A DNA stretch of 64,000 nt from Isochrysis galbana (taxonomy: Eukaryota > Haptophyta > Isochrysidales > Isochrysidaceae), in NCBI GenBank assembly GCA_018136815.1, contig CM030933.1:3459144-3523143 (forward strand), given 5' to 3'. The notes under the pieces are model-generated. The model did no database searches, was not told the DNA's origin, and saw nothing but the letters and a program-made list of their open reading frames with translations. The translations under genes and the position numbers were made by a program. Of this stretch, positions 10,715 through 21,723 are shown piece after piece (within the stretch, counting starts at the first letter, position 1; each line of letters begins with the position of its first letter).

Positions 10715-10729
10715 ATCGGCTGAACAAGG

Positions 10730-11103
10730 GGGGGGGGGCGGGGAGAAGGGGGGAGGGGGAACAGCGGTGAGGTGGAGAGTGAGAAGGCGAGGAGAGAGGG
10801 TTGAGAAGGCAGCCAAGAAAGCAGGAAGGGGGATAGGGGCGGCCAGAGAGGGGGGGGGGCGGGGGAAGGGGCACAGAGAGAGAGAGAGAAGAGAGAGGCG
10901 GGGAGAGAGGAGAGTGAGGGGTGAGAGGGGGGAAGAGGTTGGGCTGTTTGGGTTGGGCGAGCGAGGCGGGGCGAGGGAGATGGTGAGGACAAGACGAAGC
11001 GAAAGAAGCTTGGCCGCTACGCCCGCCACTCCATCCTCCGCCGTCCCCATGGCGCAGCCCCACCGAGCGCCGTACCTCTCAGCGGAGCCCTCAGCTCCAT
11101 TTC

Positions 11104-11139
<36 letters not shown>

Positions 11140-11250
11140 TTCGCGAAACAGCCAACTGGCTCGAGGGTGGGGCTCTAAAATAAAACACCAGACAACAAAA
11201 CAAATCGGCCGGGGGAGGGAGGAGGGGGGGGAGGGGGAAGGGCCCGTTTC
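10730..11250. repeat. G/GA-rich upstream region with CT microsatellite
   Basis: G-runs and GA tracts (10731-10990) and a (CT)n run at 11107-11139 lie upstream of the coiled-coil gene. No gene was seen. Confidence 0.8.
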
Positions 11251-11416
11251 GATGAAGGACAAAGGACAAGGCAAGAAAAAACGGGATTTGCCGTTTTCGA
11301 TTTCTGAAAGTGGCTCCGTTTAAGGTGGTTCCTAAAGGTTTTTTCCGGGCGCGCGAGGAGGGGGGGGGGGGGGGGGCGCAGAGCGCAGAGCGTCCCGCGA
11401 GAGCTGGAGCTGGCTG

Positions 11417-11887
11417 CCTACATGTGAAAAACAGAAAACCTGATTTTCTGTGAAGACCAAAAACAGTGTTTTTCACTGTTTTTCTGAGCCTGGGCCCTGT
11501 AAGCTTGGGGCCAGCTGCGCCGGCGCGCCGGTGTGACGACGCGAGACGTGGACCGGGAGGCGCGCGTGGGGTTGGGGTTGATCACCGAGCTCATATTTGG
11601 GGCTGTGGGGAGGGGGGAGGGAAGGGGGCGGGTGGAGTGCCTGCGCGCGGGTGAGAGACGCTTGGCGCCTGGCGCCACGCGAGTTCCCGCCCCCCCCCCC
11701 CCCCCCCCCCCCCGCCCACCCCCCCCGCGCAACATTTTATAATATATTTTCTGACATAAACACCATTTTCTAACGTAAACACTGGCGGCCTGTTTTTCGG
11801 GCTGTTTTCGGCTGTTTTTCTGTACCACCCAAAAACAGCTGTTTTTACTGTTTTTCTTGGGCTTGTCGACTGTTTTTCACATGTAGG
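11417..11887. mobile_element. non-autonomous hAT-like element with perfect ends
   Basis: The ends are 18-bp perfect inverted repeats, CCTACATGTGAAAAACAG at 11417-11434 and its complement at 11870-11887. They are flanked by the identical 8-bp direct repeat GCTGGCTG at 11409-11416 and 11888-11895. An 8-bp duplication is typical of hAT transposons. The 471-bp interior has subterminal AAAACAG/CTGTTTTT repeats and a poly-C tract (about 11688-11713) but no coding frame. Confidence 0.9.
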
Positions 11888-11895
11888 GCTGGCTG

Positions 11896-12434
11896 GCGCG
11901 ACGCCAAATCGGCCGGAAGGGCAAGATCACCCAGAGGGGCTTCCAGAGAGGACACCCCGCGCACATTGCGCCGGCCGCCGGCCGCACCGCAGCACACACG
12001 GCGGCCGTCACACGCGCATCCGGCGAAGTTGCTCCGGAGGTCGCAGTGCAGAGATGTGAGATGTGAGGGCCACAGTGCTGTCACCGTGACGACGTACCAC
12101 AGAGGGAAGGTCGGCGGGTCACTACGTTGATTGAGTGCTGCGGTCTGCCGCGCCGACCGCCGATTCTACACCTTCTCGTCCGGACGGGTGTGGTCAAAAT
12201 CCTGACTCCTTCCTTGTCGATATTCTCGTTGCTTCTCGTCGTTTCTCGCTCCTTCTCGCTTTCTTCCGTTTGGCTCCGCCCACGCACGCACCTTGTTCTG
12301 TTTTTTTTTATCTTTCCCTTTCGTTGTTTCCCTCGCGTGGACGCTCGAATTCTAGCAAGGGGGTGTCGCATCCGCGATCGACCTTTTTGTTTTAGAAGTT
12401 GTTTGCGCTTCTATGTCCCCTCCTTGCAGGCTAG
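11896..12434. other. intergenic, nothing recognised
   Basis: Mixed GC-rich then T/C-rich sequence. No ORF with protein-like composition and no repeat shared with the rest of the window. Confidence 0.5.
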
Positions 12435-12454
12435 CCAACTAACTTTATAGTTGG
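12435..12454 (+). other. retroelement 5'-terminal hairpin H3 (variant stem)
   Basis: CCAACTA / ACTTTA / TAGTTGG perfect 7-bp stem, 5-nt spacer TCGCC, then ATGGAGCGCGCCGCCGCTCC at 12460. The downstream start matches the AAACTAT-stem elements, but the stem has changed on both sides. Confidence 0.8.
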
Positions 12455-12511
12455 TCGCCATGGAGCGCGCCGCCGCTCCCCACCTCTCCTTCGGGCCCCC
12501 CGCCGCGGGCA
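12435..12511 (+). mobile_element. very short 5' fragment of a MERA-type retroelement
   Basis: The hairpin, spacer and about 17 codons after the ATG (MERAAAPHLSFGPPAAG) are present. The sequence then switches to gypsy integrase on the other strand near 12511. Confidence 0.65.
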
Positions 12512-13560
12512 CCTTGGACGCCCTTAATGAAATCGTGCGTCGGAGCCATCGAGACTATATCGCAGTAAACTATGTCAAACGGGTAAATGCCAACCTGAGG
12601 CCCCTTACTTAGGGTCTGCTGGGTTGCGGAACGGAGGCTTCGCCAGAGTGCACTCGTGGCACTGGCGCACATGCGCTGACACGTCAGCGTTAAGGCCCGG
12701 CCAAAAGTATCGGTCTCGAAGAAGGCGCGCCATGCGGTTGTCGCCTAGATGACACAGATGATCGTGAAAGGCCTCGAGGTATGCGCGGCGCATTGAGCGT
12801 GGCACATAAAGACACAGTTTCTCCTCACCTTCCTTCGTAGGAACTCGTCTGTAGAGGAGGCCTGACTGTAGCAGACAACGCTTCGACTCCCGGGCTAACC
12901 AGCACAGGTGGCGATGGTCTAGGCCGGAAGTAGGCAACACGCCGGTGACGGCCAAGGCAAGTGCGCGACAATCGTCGTCGTCGTCTTGCGCTTTCCGCAG
13001 CACCGCGATAGTTGGAGTGCCGGTCTCCAAGTCCAAGTAGGAGAGATTAATTGAGTCCCTGGTGGTGGCAGCCAGCCTTTCGGAACGCTCCTGGGATTGG
13101 AGGCTATGGGCGGTGGTGGTACGCTGACTCGGAGGAATAGCGGCCACGGTGGTCGCAACAGCTATCGGCTGCTTCCCCCCCTGCTGAGAATCGGACACCA
13201 CTGGGGTCCTCTCGTCTGCCGCGACCAGCCGCGAGACGCCATCAGCGTCTTTGTGATTAGCCCCGGGGTTGTGCTCGACGGTGAAGCGATATTCGGAGAG
13301 TTTGAGGTTCCAACGCATCAAGCGGGAAGCTGGACCTCCTTGCACCGTATCGCGCATGGTATGGAGCCATCGCAACGCTTGGTGGTCGATAACGAGCCGA
13401 AAGTGACGGCCCCACAAGTAGGGGCGCCAATTGCGAATACTCTCGAGCGCCGCCAGAAGCTCCACCTCGGTGGTGGTCCAATGGCGTTCGGCCGACGTTA
13501 ATCGCCGTCCGTAATAGGCCACCACGTGCTCGTGTGGAGCGAGAATTTTCCACCATCTTC
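12512..13560 (-). pseudogene. Ty3/gypsy polyprotein fragment (RNase H to integrase)
   Basis: On the minus strand the frame from 13525 reads VVAYYGRRLTSAERHWTTTE and continues with WRPYLWGRHFRLVIDHQALR and LSEYRFTVEHNPGANHKDAD, which is a retrotransposon RNase H domain. It is followed by a 70-residue linker and an H-H-C-C integrase zinc finger (AFHDHLCHLGDNRMARLLRD, then QCHECTLAK). A stop follows at ADPK. The integrase core start (IYPFDIVYCDIVSMAPTHDF) lies just after it. The RT domain upstream and most of the integrase core are missing. There are no LTRs. It is a truncated, inactive copy. Confidence 0.85.
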
Positions 13561-13622
13561 CGGAATGGGGAGATGGGGAGGGGGCCTTCAGCCGGGCGTC
13601 AGCACGTCAGAACGCGCGCGAG

Positions 13623-13923
13623 ATGGAGCCGTCACGCTGGTGGACCATGTACGGACAGCATGTCCCCATGCTGGCCAATGTAGCCCAGCAAGTCCTCGCA
13701 CAACCAGCGGCTGCTTCCGCGGCTGAACGCTGAACGCAATTGGTCAGTAGACGGCCAGATACACAGCTTAAACCGCGCCAGGATGAGCCATCGGACGGCA
13801 GACAAGCTGGTATACTGCCATGAGACGATGCATCTACAGGAACGGATGCAAAGCGCAGGGTGCTCCCCAGATGTGGTCAAGTGGGAGAGTGATGAGGATA
13901 GTGATAGTGATGATGATGATTAG
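13623..13923 (+). pseudogene. hAT transposase C-terminal relic with a 7-nt duplication
   Basis: Read on plus from 13623, the frame gives SRWWTMYGQHVPMLANVAQQ, then VLAQPAAASAAER and a stop. A second frame continues NWSVDGQIHSLNRARMSHRT, then ADKLVYCHETMHL and an acidic tail ending at 13923. Together these are the hAT dimerisation signature (WW...P.L..A..VL..PA.S...ER.WS...IHS..R.R.......LVY.H). The frame break is exactly a tandem duplication: GCTGAACGC is followed by TGAACGC at 13722-13737. Everything N-terminal is missing; the gypsy fragment abuts it in the opposite orientation. Not functional. Confidence 0.8.
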
Positions 13924-14336
13924 ATTGATGATGAACGTGAGGGATGTCCTAGTGAGCAAGTTATTGCGAAGCTTATTGCTTGAATTCCTAACTTCAATTT
14001 GTTTGTTGGCCTTGGCCTTAGCCTTGATTTTGATTACGTATATGTAAACGTAATCGCATCTGAGATTAAATGTTGTTTGATAGCAGATTCAGATTCTCAG
14101 CATACATTATACTCTTAAGAAGAACTGAGAGCCCCCTCCCCCCCCCCAACCCCCACCCCCACCTCCCATTCCCACCCGCCTCTCCGCGTGCCACCTGCCA
14201 CTGCCGGAGCCCCGCGCCCCCGCGCCCGCGGCCGGCCCTGAGCTCGCTCGCTCCGCTTGCTGCTCGCGCGCTCCGCTTGCTGCTCGCGCGCTACGCGCCC
14301 TGCGGGCGCTCTGTATTTGGCGACCCGTCAATACAA
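13924..14336. other. spacer with C-rich and GCTTGCTGCTCGCGCGCT repeats
   Basis: A-T richer DNA (13930-14110) is followed by a C-rich block and two direct copies of a GCTTGCTGCTCGCGCGCT-type unit near 14255-14295. No gene recognised. Confidence 0.5.
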
Positions 14337-14415
14337 GGGGGCCTCCAAAATACAGCGAAATACATATGTATTTGGCCTCCGGCCAAATACGGTAAATACG
14401 TATGTCCCATCTAGG
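14337..14415 (-). mobile_element. MITE-like family 1, left-end fragment
   Basis: Read on minus, CCTAGATGGGACATACGTAT, then TTACC and the GTATTTGGCC-GGA-GGCCAAATAC palindrome, match the left end of the copy at 4060-4256. The right part is absent. Confidence 0.7.
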
Positions 14416-14507
14416 GTGCAGAGTCGCGGGCGCGGTGAGACTATACAGAAGATTTTTTCTACATACTATTACGATCTACTATTGTCGGAGCGAAGCTCGT
14501 TTCCTCT

Positions 14508-15353
14508 TTGGGGTTTACTTGGGCTGACACATTCGATATCATCACCGCATGGCGCCGCGTGGGGATCACGGGCAACAAGTTCCATCCGGACTTCATTGAC
14601 CGAACCGGCTTTCTCGATCAGGCACGCGAGCTTGCCCAAGCAACACAAGACTCAGCTTCTATGGCCCAATCCCCAGGTCCATCAACACTGGCCGAGGCGA
14701 AGAAGACGCCGCCCGGTATGCGCACTGGATCGTTGGCTGCTGCAAAGGCGAAGCTGGCGCAACTCGAAGAGTACGCGCGCAAGATGGAACAAAAGGCGGC
14801 GGCCCCGTATGACCATGTCCGTGGTGGCACGCTCTCCTCGAGCAACGCTAGCCTGCCCTCGGTTGCTCATACTGCGGAGATGAGCGGCACGACCGATGCC
14901 TTGCAGCGTGATGACGAGGAGTGCGCAGGTGGGCCACGGAAGCGCGCACGGCTGTTTGAACTGTCGGGCTCGGTGACCCTCCGCGATCTGCGAGCTGAGA
15001 GAGAGAAACGAAACCAAGAAGAGATTGAAGCTGTGGCTTTGATGCAGCAAAAAAAGAAGGCTCGGGTTGAGCGCGTACACGATGAAGCTGAACGCGCCCG
15101 CGCGCGCGAGGCCTCATTCTCTCTTTGTGAGTTCGTGTGCCATTGTGGCGTCGACCCGTGCCCGTGGTCAGGATGGAAACGTTGTCCCAAGTGTGGACCA
15201 AAGCGCGGGTTATGCAAGGTCAGGGAGTGTGTGGCAATTCGCAAGGGCAGTGCCAGTGCATCTGAGGCCGGCTCCAGCGCTCAGCACGCGCAACAAGGGG
15301 AGATTTATGCCGTTGTGGCCGATGGTGCCGTCTCGTTGCAATGTGCTGTATGA
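14508..15353 (+). pseudogene. possible 5'-truncated transposase C-terminus
   Basis: A 281-codon frame begins TWADTFDIITAWRRVGITGN, which resembles the C-terminal end of DDE-type transposase domains. A coiled, Lys/Glu-rich region follows, then a compact Cys cluster (CHCGVDPCPWSGWKRCPKCG, then CKVREC) near residues 210-245 that could bind zinc. No start of a full domain is present, and the MITE fragment lies directly upstream, so it is probably the surviving 3' part of a larger gene. Assignment to a transposase is a weak inference from the first 30 residues; it could equally be the last exon of an unknown nuclear protein. Confidence 0.35.
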
Positions 15354-15660
15354 GGAGCTTGCTGTGCTGTGTGGGCGCAAGGCGTTTTGTACCGCCGCTC
15401 CGTTTAGAGAGGAAGAATTGAAGTTTGGTCTTTGACTCGGCGCAGAGGGTGTGTGGGGCACTCCCATGATGCAACAGGGAGCCTCCCAACACCTCCTAGT
15501 CCTATTTTATCTATCCTTATAGAAAACGTTGCTGGGTGAGAAGCTCTACTCCTAGCCTCTAGGGTGAACACTGAGTCTCTGATGTCTAGGAGTTTTTTTT
15601 TGGCTCCGCGCGCACCCACGTAACGGATTCCTCTCGTTTCTTCTCGCGTGAAACCTAAAG

Positions 15661-16107
<447 letters not shown>

Positions 16108-16453
16108 TTCTTTTTTATCCTCGTCCAAGATACGGAAAGGAAGTCTTTCTGCTCAACGAACGAAACGACGCAGCGGCGACGGCCGCGACAAGGCTCTTTC
16201 TCTCCCTCTCTCCCTCCCGCCTCTTCCCCCCCCCCCCCCCCCCCCCCCATCCCTCGTCACCTGTTTGTCCCAACTCATTTCGCCCTCGTGCACTCTCCCC
16301 CCCATCGCCAGCCAAGCAGAGGGAAAGGGGAGAGACAGTGAGAGAGAGGAAGAGTGAGGACGTGTGCTGCCTCGGCGTGCGCTTCTCTCTTTCTCTCCCT
16401 CTCTGCCCCTCACCAGGTAGCTCAAGCCAAACATTGCACTTCTCCAGGGCGAA

Positions 16454-19400
16454 ATGGCGGCGACTCAGGCCGCACTCCAGCAGACAACGGACACAGAGCT
16501 TGATCTCGAGTCTGTGAGGGAGCTCTTTGCACTCGTCGCCTCCTCCTCAGATGAGGAAGAGCGGATCGATGCTCTCGAGCAGCTGTCGGACACGGTCAAC
16601 TCGGCTTACAACGAGGACGGCGCAGCGATTGGCGCCGTTGCAAGACAGTGTGGGGGCATCCAGCTCCTCGCTGACCTCATCCTCGACCGCTCACTCGCGC
16701 TGCAGCAGGAGGCTCTGGTGCTGCTTGGCAACCTTTGCTCTGACGCCGTTGACCCGCTCTCCGCTGAGACCAAGGCGATGTTGTACCAGGCGGGCGCGGC
16801 TCCGGGCATCGTTACGTGTCTCGATTCGCCGGAGGAATCCATCGTCATGTGCGTGTGTGGCGCCCTCCAAAATCTTTGCCACGATGCTCTCTGGGCGAAG
16901 GCTGTCCACAAACTTGGTGCACACGCGCGCCTTGAGAGCCTAAGCCGGAGCCAGGACAGCATGGTCGCTCGCTATGCAGCTGGAGCGCTGAAGAATATGG
17001 CGGTGCGGCTGCAGTCTGAGCAGGCTCTGCTAAAGGCGTTCAGGCAGAAGCGTGCCTTCAGGGTCATCTCGAAATACGCCAAAGACATTGCTCCCGAGGC
17101 GCGTCTTCGGCGATACCTCGCCTCGACTGGTGATGCGACCGCGATCCGGGCGCAGACCAAAGTGGTCCATGATTTTCACGAGAAGTCGAAGCAGAGGCGC
17201 TCCTCGCTGCCAAGTCCCACCCATGTGACGGTCGATGCGAGCAACATCGGGTCCATCGACGGACAGGACAGCACGTGTGTCCGCGCTCCGGTGTTAGCTT
17301 CGTCCCTCGAAACCGGCGGCACAATGCGGGCGCCGAACACGCCACGTCCTTCAGAGCCTGCAGGGATCCGCTCCTCTCCGGTACACGAAGCTGCAAAGCC
17401 CACGTTCAAGGCTGTCCAGGCTAGTTCTGATGCAGAGAGAGCCTGCTTGTTGCCTAATGAGGTGACGGGTTTGGGAAGCAGTGGCATGACCTCGAGTGTT
17501 CCGGGCCCAGAGGGGAAGCTTGCACTTGTCCCTCATGTGGGCAAGGCGGAGCTTTCCAGGATGATGAGTGCTGATATTGCTGAGCTGGAAGCAATTGAGG
17601 CGGAGTTGACCAAGGCGGCAATGGCAGCAGCGGAGGCCGTCACGGCGGAGGCCTCCGCCAATTTGGCGGCCGCAAGGGTAGCAGCAAATAAGGCAGCTGT
17701 GGAGGCGGCCGCTGCAGCAGCTACAGCAAAAGCACTTACCACCCTTGGAGACACAGCCGATGCTGCAGGACACGATCCCGTGGCTGGCAGACAGGTACAA
17801 ACAGCAGCCACAGCACCGGCAGCTGTGGACTCGCCGCCGGAGCTAATGCCGACGCCGCAGGTGGCTGATACCGTCGCCACTGACTCGCATTCCGTTGCAG
17901 CGCCCGAGTCCGCCAAGCCTGTGGATGAGGAGAACAAGCCAGACCCACCGGCTTCTCCCATGGCGCCTACGAAAGCTAGTGCGGCAGTGGATGAGCGTGC
18001 AACAGCAAATGCTGAGGGTATGGACGCGCGCACTGATGCCATCGAGGCTCGGACTGTCACACATGCGACGTCAAAAGAAGCAGCCGCTGCTTCGATGAGG
18101 AAGGCTACGGATCATGAGGTCCTAACGCGTGCCTCGTCTGAGGTTGCTGCAGTGGAGTCTTTCACGGCGGAGGCTACGGCGGCGGAGGCTACGGCGGTGG
18201 AGACCGCTGCGGCCCTAGAGGTGGAAGCAGCACCGGAGACTGTGGTGGCGTCTGCGGTGTTGGAGACGTCAGCAGCAGAGCCTACTATGGTAGCGGCCCC
18301 TCGAGCAGTGGAGGCCATCGTGGTAGCAGGGATGGCAGCAACAATGGCGGCGGCGCTTTCGGAGGGAGCTACGGAAGAGGAGGTGGAAACGGCCAAGGGG
18401 AAAGAGGCGGAGGTGCGAGAGGGGGCGCGGGAGATTGGGCCTGAGGAGGCGCGGGAGGCGGAGGCGCGGGAGGCGGAGGCGCGGGAGGCGGAGGCGCGGG
18501 AGGCCGAGGCGCGGGAGGCCGAGGCGCGGGAGGCGGAGGCGCGGGAGGCCGAGGCGCGGGAGGCGGAGGCGCGGGAGGCGGAGGCGCGGGAGGCGGAGGC
18601 GCGGGAGGCCGAGGCGCGGGAGGCCGAGGCGCGGGAGGCCGAGGCGGAGGCCGAGGCGCGAGAGGCCAAGGCGCGAGAGGCCGAGGCGCGAGAGGCCGAG
18701 GCGCGAGAGGCCGAGGCGCGAGAGGCCGAGGCGCGAGAGGCCGAGGCGCGAGAGGCCGAGGCGCGAGAGGCCGAGGCGCGAGAGGCCGAGGCGCGAGAGG
18801 CCGAGGCGCGAGAGGCCGAGGCGCGAGAGGCCGAGGCGCGAGAGGCCGAGGCGCGAGAGGCCGAGGCGCGAGAGGCCGAGGCGTGGGAAGCGGAGGCGCG
18901 GGACGCCGAGGCGCGGGAGGCGGAGGCACGGGAGGCCGAGGCGCGGGAGCCCGAGGTGCGGGAGGCCGAGGCGCGGGAAGCCGACGCGAGAACGGAGGCG
19001 AGTGTGGATGCCGAGGCGCAGCCTCAGCCTACGACGGTGACTGCCCTAACTCCTCAGGCCATTCAAGCTCCTCAAGCTGCTGCTGCTATCGATGTGGTTG
19101 CTGCCGAAAATACGGCGGCGGCGACGGTCGCAGGTGCAGAAACCTTGGCCATAGGATCTGCCACCAAAGAGTCTGTAGTAGCCCAGACTACGGCGGCGGT
19201 ACTGGCTTCGGCTGTAGCGCCGATTGCCGCTCATGAAGCAACAGAAAGCGGCATGGATGCCAGCCCGGGGGCCGTGGCGCCCAAGACAATAGCTCCGACG
19301 TCGAATGACACTAACAGGGAGATGGCAGCGCACACATCATCAGCCTTGGGAAGCGCAGTTGTGGAACTAGGAAGTGTAGGGGGCGAGAATGCTCCACGAT

Positions 19401-21472
19401 TGCCTGTGCATCCGGCGTCTAATGCGATGAGCTCCGCTCCTAGGGCGGAGGAGTCGACAGGCTCCGCTGATGCGGCACAAGTTGTGTCGGCACTAGTTAT
19501 GCCTGCATCCCCTGAAGCGGTGAACGAAGCGGATTCGGATGGCGTCAACACCATGGCCGCACATGTAGCTTTTGCAACATCCAAGACGCCGAAGAGTGCT
19601 ACCTTGAGTGCACTGACCCTAGTTGAGGCATCACCGTGTGAAGAGGAGCAGACCGGAGAGCCAAGCATCAGTGGGAGCACCATGGTACCTAGGCTCCCCG
19701 GAGATGTGTCGCCTGTCACCGTGGAATCGAGAGCACTTGCGGGCACGGTGCTCGCTCCTCAAGGTCCTTCAGGCGATGACGCGAATCGCACCGTCTCCAA
19801 TGCAGCTGTTGCGGTAGCGCAGGTGTTGGGCAACGTAAGTATCGGCGCCAGTCCCGCACATGCCAAGCCATCCGTAGTCACTGAAGATCAGGCGATTACA
19901 TTGGCATGTACGAGCGAAACTGGTAACTCTTGGTCTCTCAGCCAATCAGCCTCAGATGCGGATGCGCCGGCCAAGGTCGTACTTGATCCCCCAGAGGCGG
20001 AAGCCATCTTGTTGGCAAAGGCCGAGAAGGTCGCACTCCTTGCTGCCAAAGCTGCCAAAGCGCAAGCTATCGCCGAGGCCGCTGTCGCAGAGGTACGGGC
20101 TTTACAGACCGACGCCATTGCGGTGGGGCGCTTGGCAGAGCAAGAGGACAAAGGAGGGGTGCATGGTGCCAGGAGGTCTCACGCTGAGGCGACATTTCCA
20201 CGAGGAGCAACATCGGGTCGGCAAAGCGAATTCGAGGCCACCGCAGCCACCTTGATCAACAGCCACTCACGCCGCCTGCTCAGCAAGAAGACAGTGCAAC
20301 GTCGTAGAGAGGAGCGGGTAGCGGTATGCATGTATGAGTATCGTGCTAGGAGGGGGAGTGCTGGGGACCGAGATACGGGCGTGGCAAATGGATGCAAGAA
20401 CACGGGTTCCGGCAGCCAGGGCGCGGAGGAGGAGCCGCACCGTAAGGCATCGCCCACAAGAAATCGAAATATGCCAGCCAAACCAGATTTGGCGCATATC
20501 GCTGGCCAATGGGATCCCCAAGCGATGGCAGAGGCAGCTGCGCGTGCGACGGCAATTGCGCGTGCCGAAGAGGAGGCAAGGCGGATTCCTACGAAGGATC
20601 GATCGGCCGCCGAGAAGCCGTATCAGCCGCGTGAATGCCGCCGCAAGCCTCGTCCTCCGTCGATCCCTCTCGCCCGCACAATCTCTCCACGTGCATTGCG
20701 CACTAAGAAGCAGTGCTCGGTCGAGTCTCTAGCGCATCCGCATTCGATTCACAACGCTTTGGGAGACGACGGCAGCAAGATGGAGCAAGGCGAAGCAGAC
20801 GAGCGGTTCCATTCGAAGCAGCAGAGGCATCAAGCGAGCCCTGCAGCGCTCTTCCACGAGTTGCCGGACCCTGCGGATGTGATGTACCTTCCCGATCGCA
20901 CTTCGTCCCTTGCTTGGACAGCTTATGCTAGCAACCGTGCGCGCGGCGATGCGCCGCCCAGGGAGCGAGCGTCCGCCCGCGAGAGGCGTCAGCCAGAGTA
21001 CGAGCTGCCGCCTGTGATGCCGCCGCGCTTCCTTGACGCCATGGGCGTGTCTCCGCGACAGAGCAAGAGACCGCCACCGTCGTCCATCAGACAAGCTTAC
21101 GAGGCAAGCGAGGAGCTCGCTCAGCGCTTCAGTAGGATGGAGCTCGAATTGGCACTGCAGCAACATAAGAACAACATGATGTGGTGGCAGGGCGTGCCAC
21201 CGCGCGAGGAGTCATCTGTCCCGGTGCAGTCGAGGCTCTTCAACCTTGAAGCCAACGTGTTGCACAGAGGACAAGGCAAGCAGCGTAACATCATGGCGGC
21301 GTACGGAGCCTCAAACATCGGCGAGCGCCGCATCTCAACGTCGGATCTCGATCGCCTCGCCATGCCAAAGGGGCTCGGTGGTCCGCCGCCTCGCTTTCCG
21401 CCCGTGAAGGGGGCGATCGATGGCAGGCCGGATCTACTCCGGCGGCTGGCGGAGGGCCCTGCCACCAGATAG
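16454..21472 (+). CDS. armadillo-repeat protein with long disordered Ala/Glu tail
   Basis: An uninterrupted 1672-codon ORF. The first ATG after the CT-rich leader was chosen ([10 protein letters not shown]). Residues ~15-200 contain armadillo-type helices: [52 protein letters not shown] and [17 protein letters not shown], which suggest about three or four ARM repeats for protein binding. Residues ~360-1280 are low-complexity Ala/Glu/Val/Thr, including the (EAREA)n minisatellite tract. Residues ~1350-1672 are basic and proline-rich with a conserved-looking C-terminus ([32 protein letters not shown]). No enzymatic domain was seen and no family could be named. A scaffold role is a guess. The absence of introns over 5 kb and the uniform frame support a real gene. 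Confidence 0.75.
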   Translation: MAATQAALQQTTDTELDLESVRELFALVASSSDEEERIDALEQLSDTVNSAYNEDGAAIGAVARQCGGIQLLADLILDRSLALQQEALVLLGNLCSDAVDPLSAETKAMLYQAGAAPGIVTCLDSPEESIVMCVCGALQNLCHDALWAKAVHKLGAHARLESLSRSQDSMVARYAAGALKNMAVRLQSEQALLKAFRQKRAFRVISKYAKDIAPEARLRRYLASTGDATAIRAQTKVVHDFHEKSKQRRSSLPSPTHVTVDASNIGSIDGQDSTCVRAPVLASSLETGGTMRAPNTPRPSEPAGIRSSPVHEAAKPTFKAVQASSDAERACLLPNEVTGLGSSGMTSSVPGPEGKLALVPHVGKAELSRMMSADIAELEAIEAELTKAAMAAAEAVTAEASANLAAARVAANKAAVEAAAAAATAKALTTLGDTADAAGHDPVAGRQVQTAATAPAAVDSPPELMPTPQVADTVATDSHSVAAPESAKPVDEENKPDPPASPMAPTKASAAVDERATANAEGMDARTDAIEARTVTHATSKEAAAASMRKATDHEVLTRASSEVAAVESFTAEATAAEATAVETAAALEVEAAPETVVASAVLETSAAEPTMVAAPRAVEAIVVAGMAATMAAALSEGATEEEVETAKGKEAEVREGAREIGPEEAREAEAREAEAREAEAREAEAREAEAREAEAREAEAREAEAREAEAREAEAREAEAREAEAREAEAEAEAREAKAREAEAREAEAREAEAREAEAREAEAREAEAREAEAREAEAREAEAREAEAREAEAREAEAREAEAREAEAWEAEARDAEAREAEAREAEAREPEVREAEAREADARTEASVDAEAQPQPTTVTALTPQAIQAPQAAAAIDVVAAENTAAATVAGAETLAIGSATKESVVAQTTAAVLASAVAPIAAHEATESGMDASPGAVAPKTIAPTSNDTNREMAAHTSSALGSAVVELGSVGGENAPRLPVHPASNAMSSAPRAEESTGSADAAQVVSALVMPASPEAVNEADSDGVNTMAAHVAFATSKTPKSATLSALTLVEASPCEEEQTGEPSISGSTMVPRLPGDVSPVTVESRALAGTVLAPQGPSGDDANRTVSNAAVAVAQVLGNVSIGASPAHAKPSVVTEDQAITLACTSETGNSWSLSQSASDADAPAKVVLDPPEAEAILLAKAEKVALLAAKAAKAQAIAEAAVAEVRALQTDAIAVGRLAEQEDKGGVHGARRSHAEATFPRGATSGRQSEFEATAATLINSHSRRLLSKKTVQRRREERVAVCMYEYRARRGSAGDRDTGVANGCKNTGSGSQGAEEEPHRKASPTRNRNMPAKPDLAHIAGQWDPQAMAEAAARATAIARAEEEARRIPTKDRSAAEKPYQPRECRRKPRPPSIPLARTISPRALRTKKQCSVESLAHPHSIHNALGDDGSKMEQGEADERFHSKQQRHQASPAALFHELPDPADVMYLPDRTSSLAWTAYASNRARGDAPPRERASARERRQPEYELPPVMPPRFLDAMGVSPRQSKRPPPSSIRQAYEASEELAQRFSRMELELALQQHKNNMMWWQGVPPREESSVPVQSRLFNLEANVLHRGQGKQRNIMAAYGASNIGERRISTSDLDRLAMPKGLGGPPPRFPPVKGAIDGRPDLLRRLAEGPATR
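18443..18990 (+). repeat. in-frame 15-bp minisatellite encoding (EAREA)n
   Basis: The tract is about 36 units of 15 bp inside the armadillo-repeat gene. The first half uses GCGGGAGGCGGAG or GCGGGAGGCCGAG units. The second half (about 18661-18885) is 15 nearly identical copies of GAGAGGCCGAGGCGC. Both other frames are also open because no stop occurs in the unit. Confidence 0.95.
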
Positions 21473-21723
21473 AGATGTAGCGGCGGGCAAGCAGCCATGG
21501 CAATGTGCTGCAAAGACGTGGCATCGCGGTGAGGCGAGCGGCGAGCGGCGAGGTGAATTTGTCCCTCACCGGTGCTTCCACACATGGGTGAATTTGTCCC
21601 TTACCCCGACTAAAAGAGTGAAAGTGAACATTTCCGTATTCGCTACTCGCACCAAAACATTCTGAGCGTTTGCCCACATGCAATGTTTAGATTCATTTAG
21701 ATGATGGTTGTGGTTGTGGTTGC
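21473..21723. other. 3' flank of the armadillo-repeat gene
   Basis: Contains two short direct repeats of GGTGAATTTGTCCCTCACC type (about 21550-21605). No gene seen. Confidence 0.4.

Noticed and set aside
18369-19040. Opposite- and other-frame ORFs across the (EAREA)n tract
   Set aside because: The 15-bp unit lacks stops in several frames; only the plus frame continues into non-repeat protein sequence.
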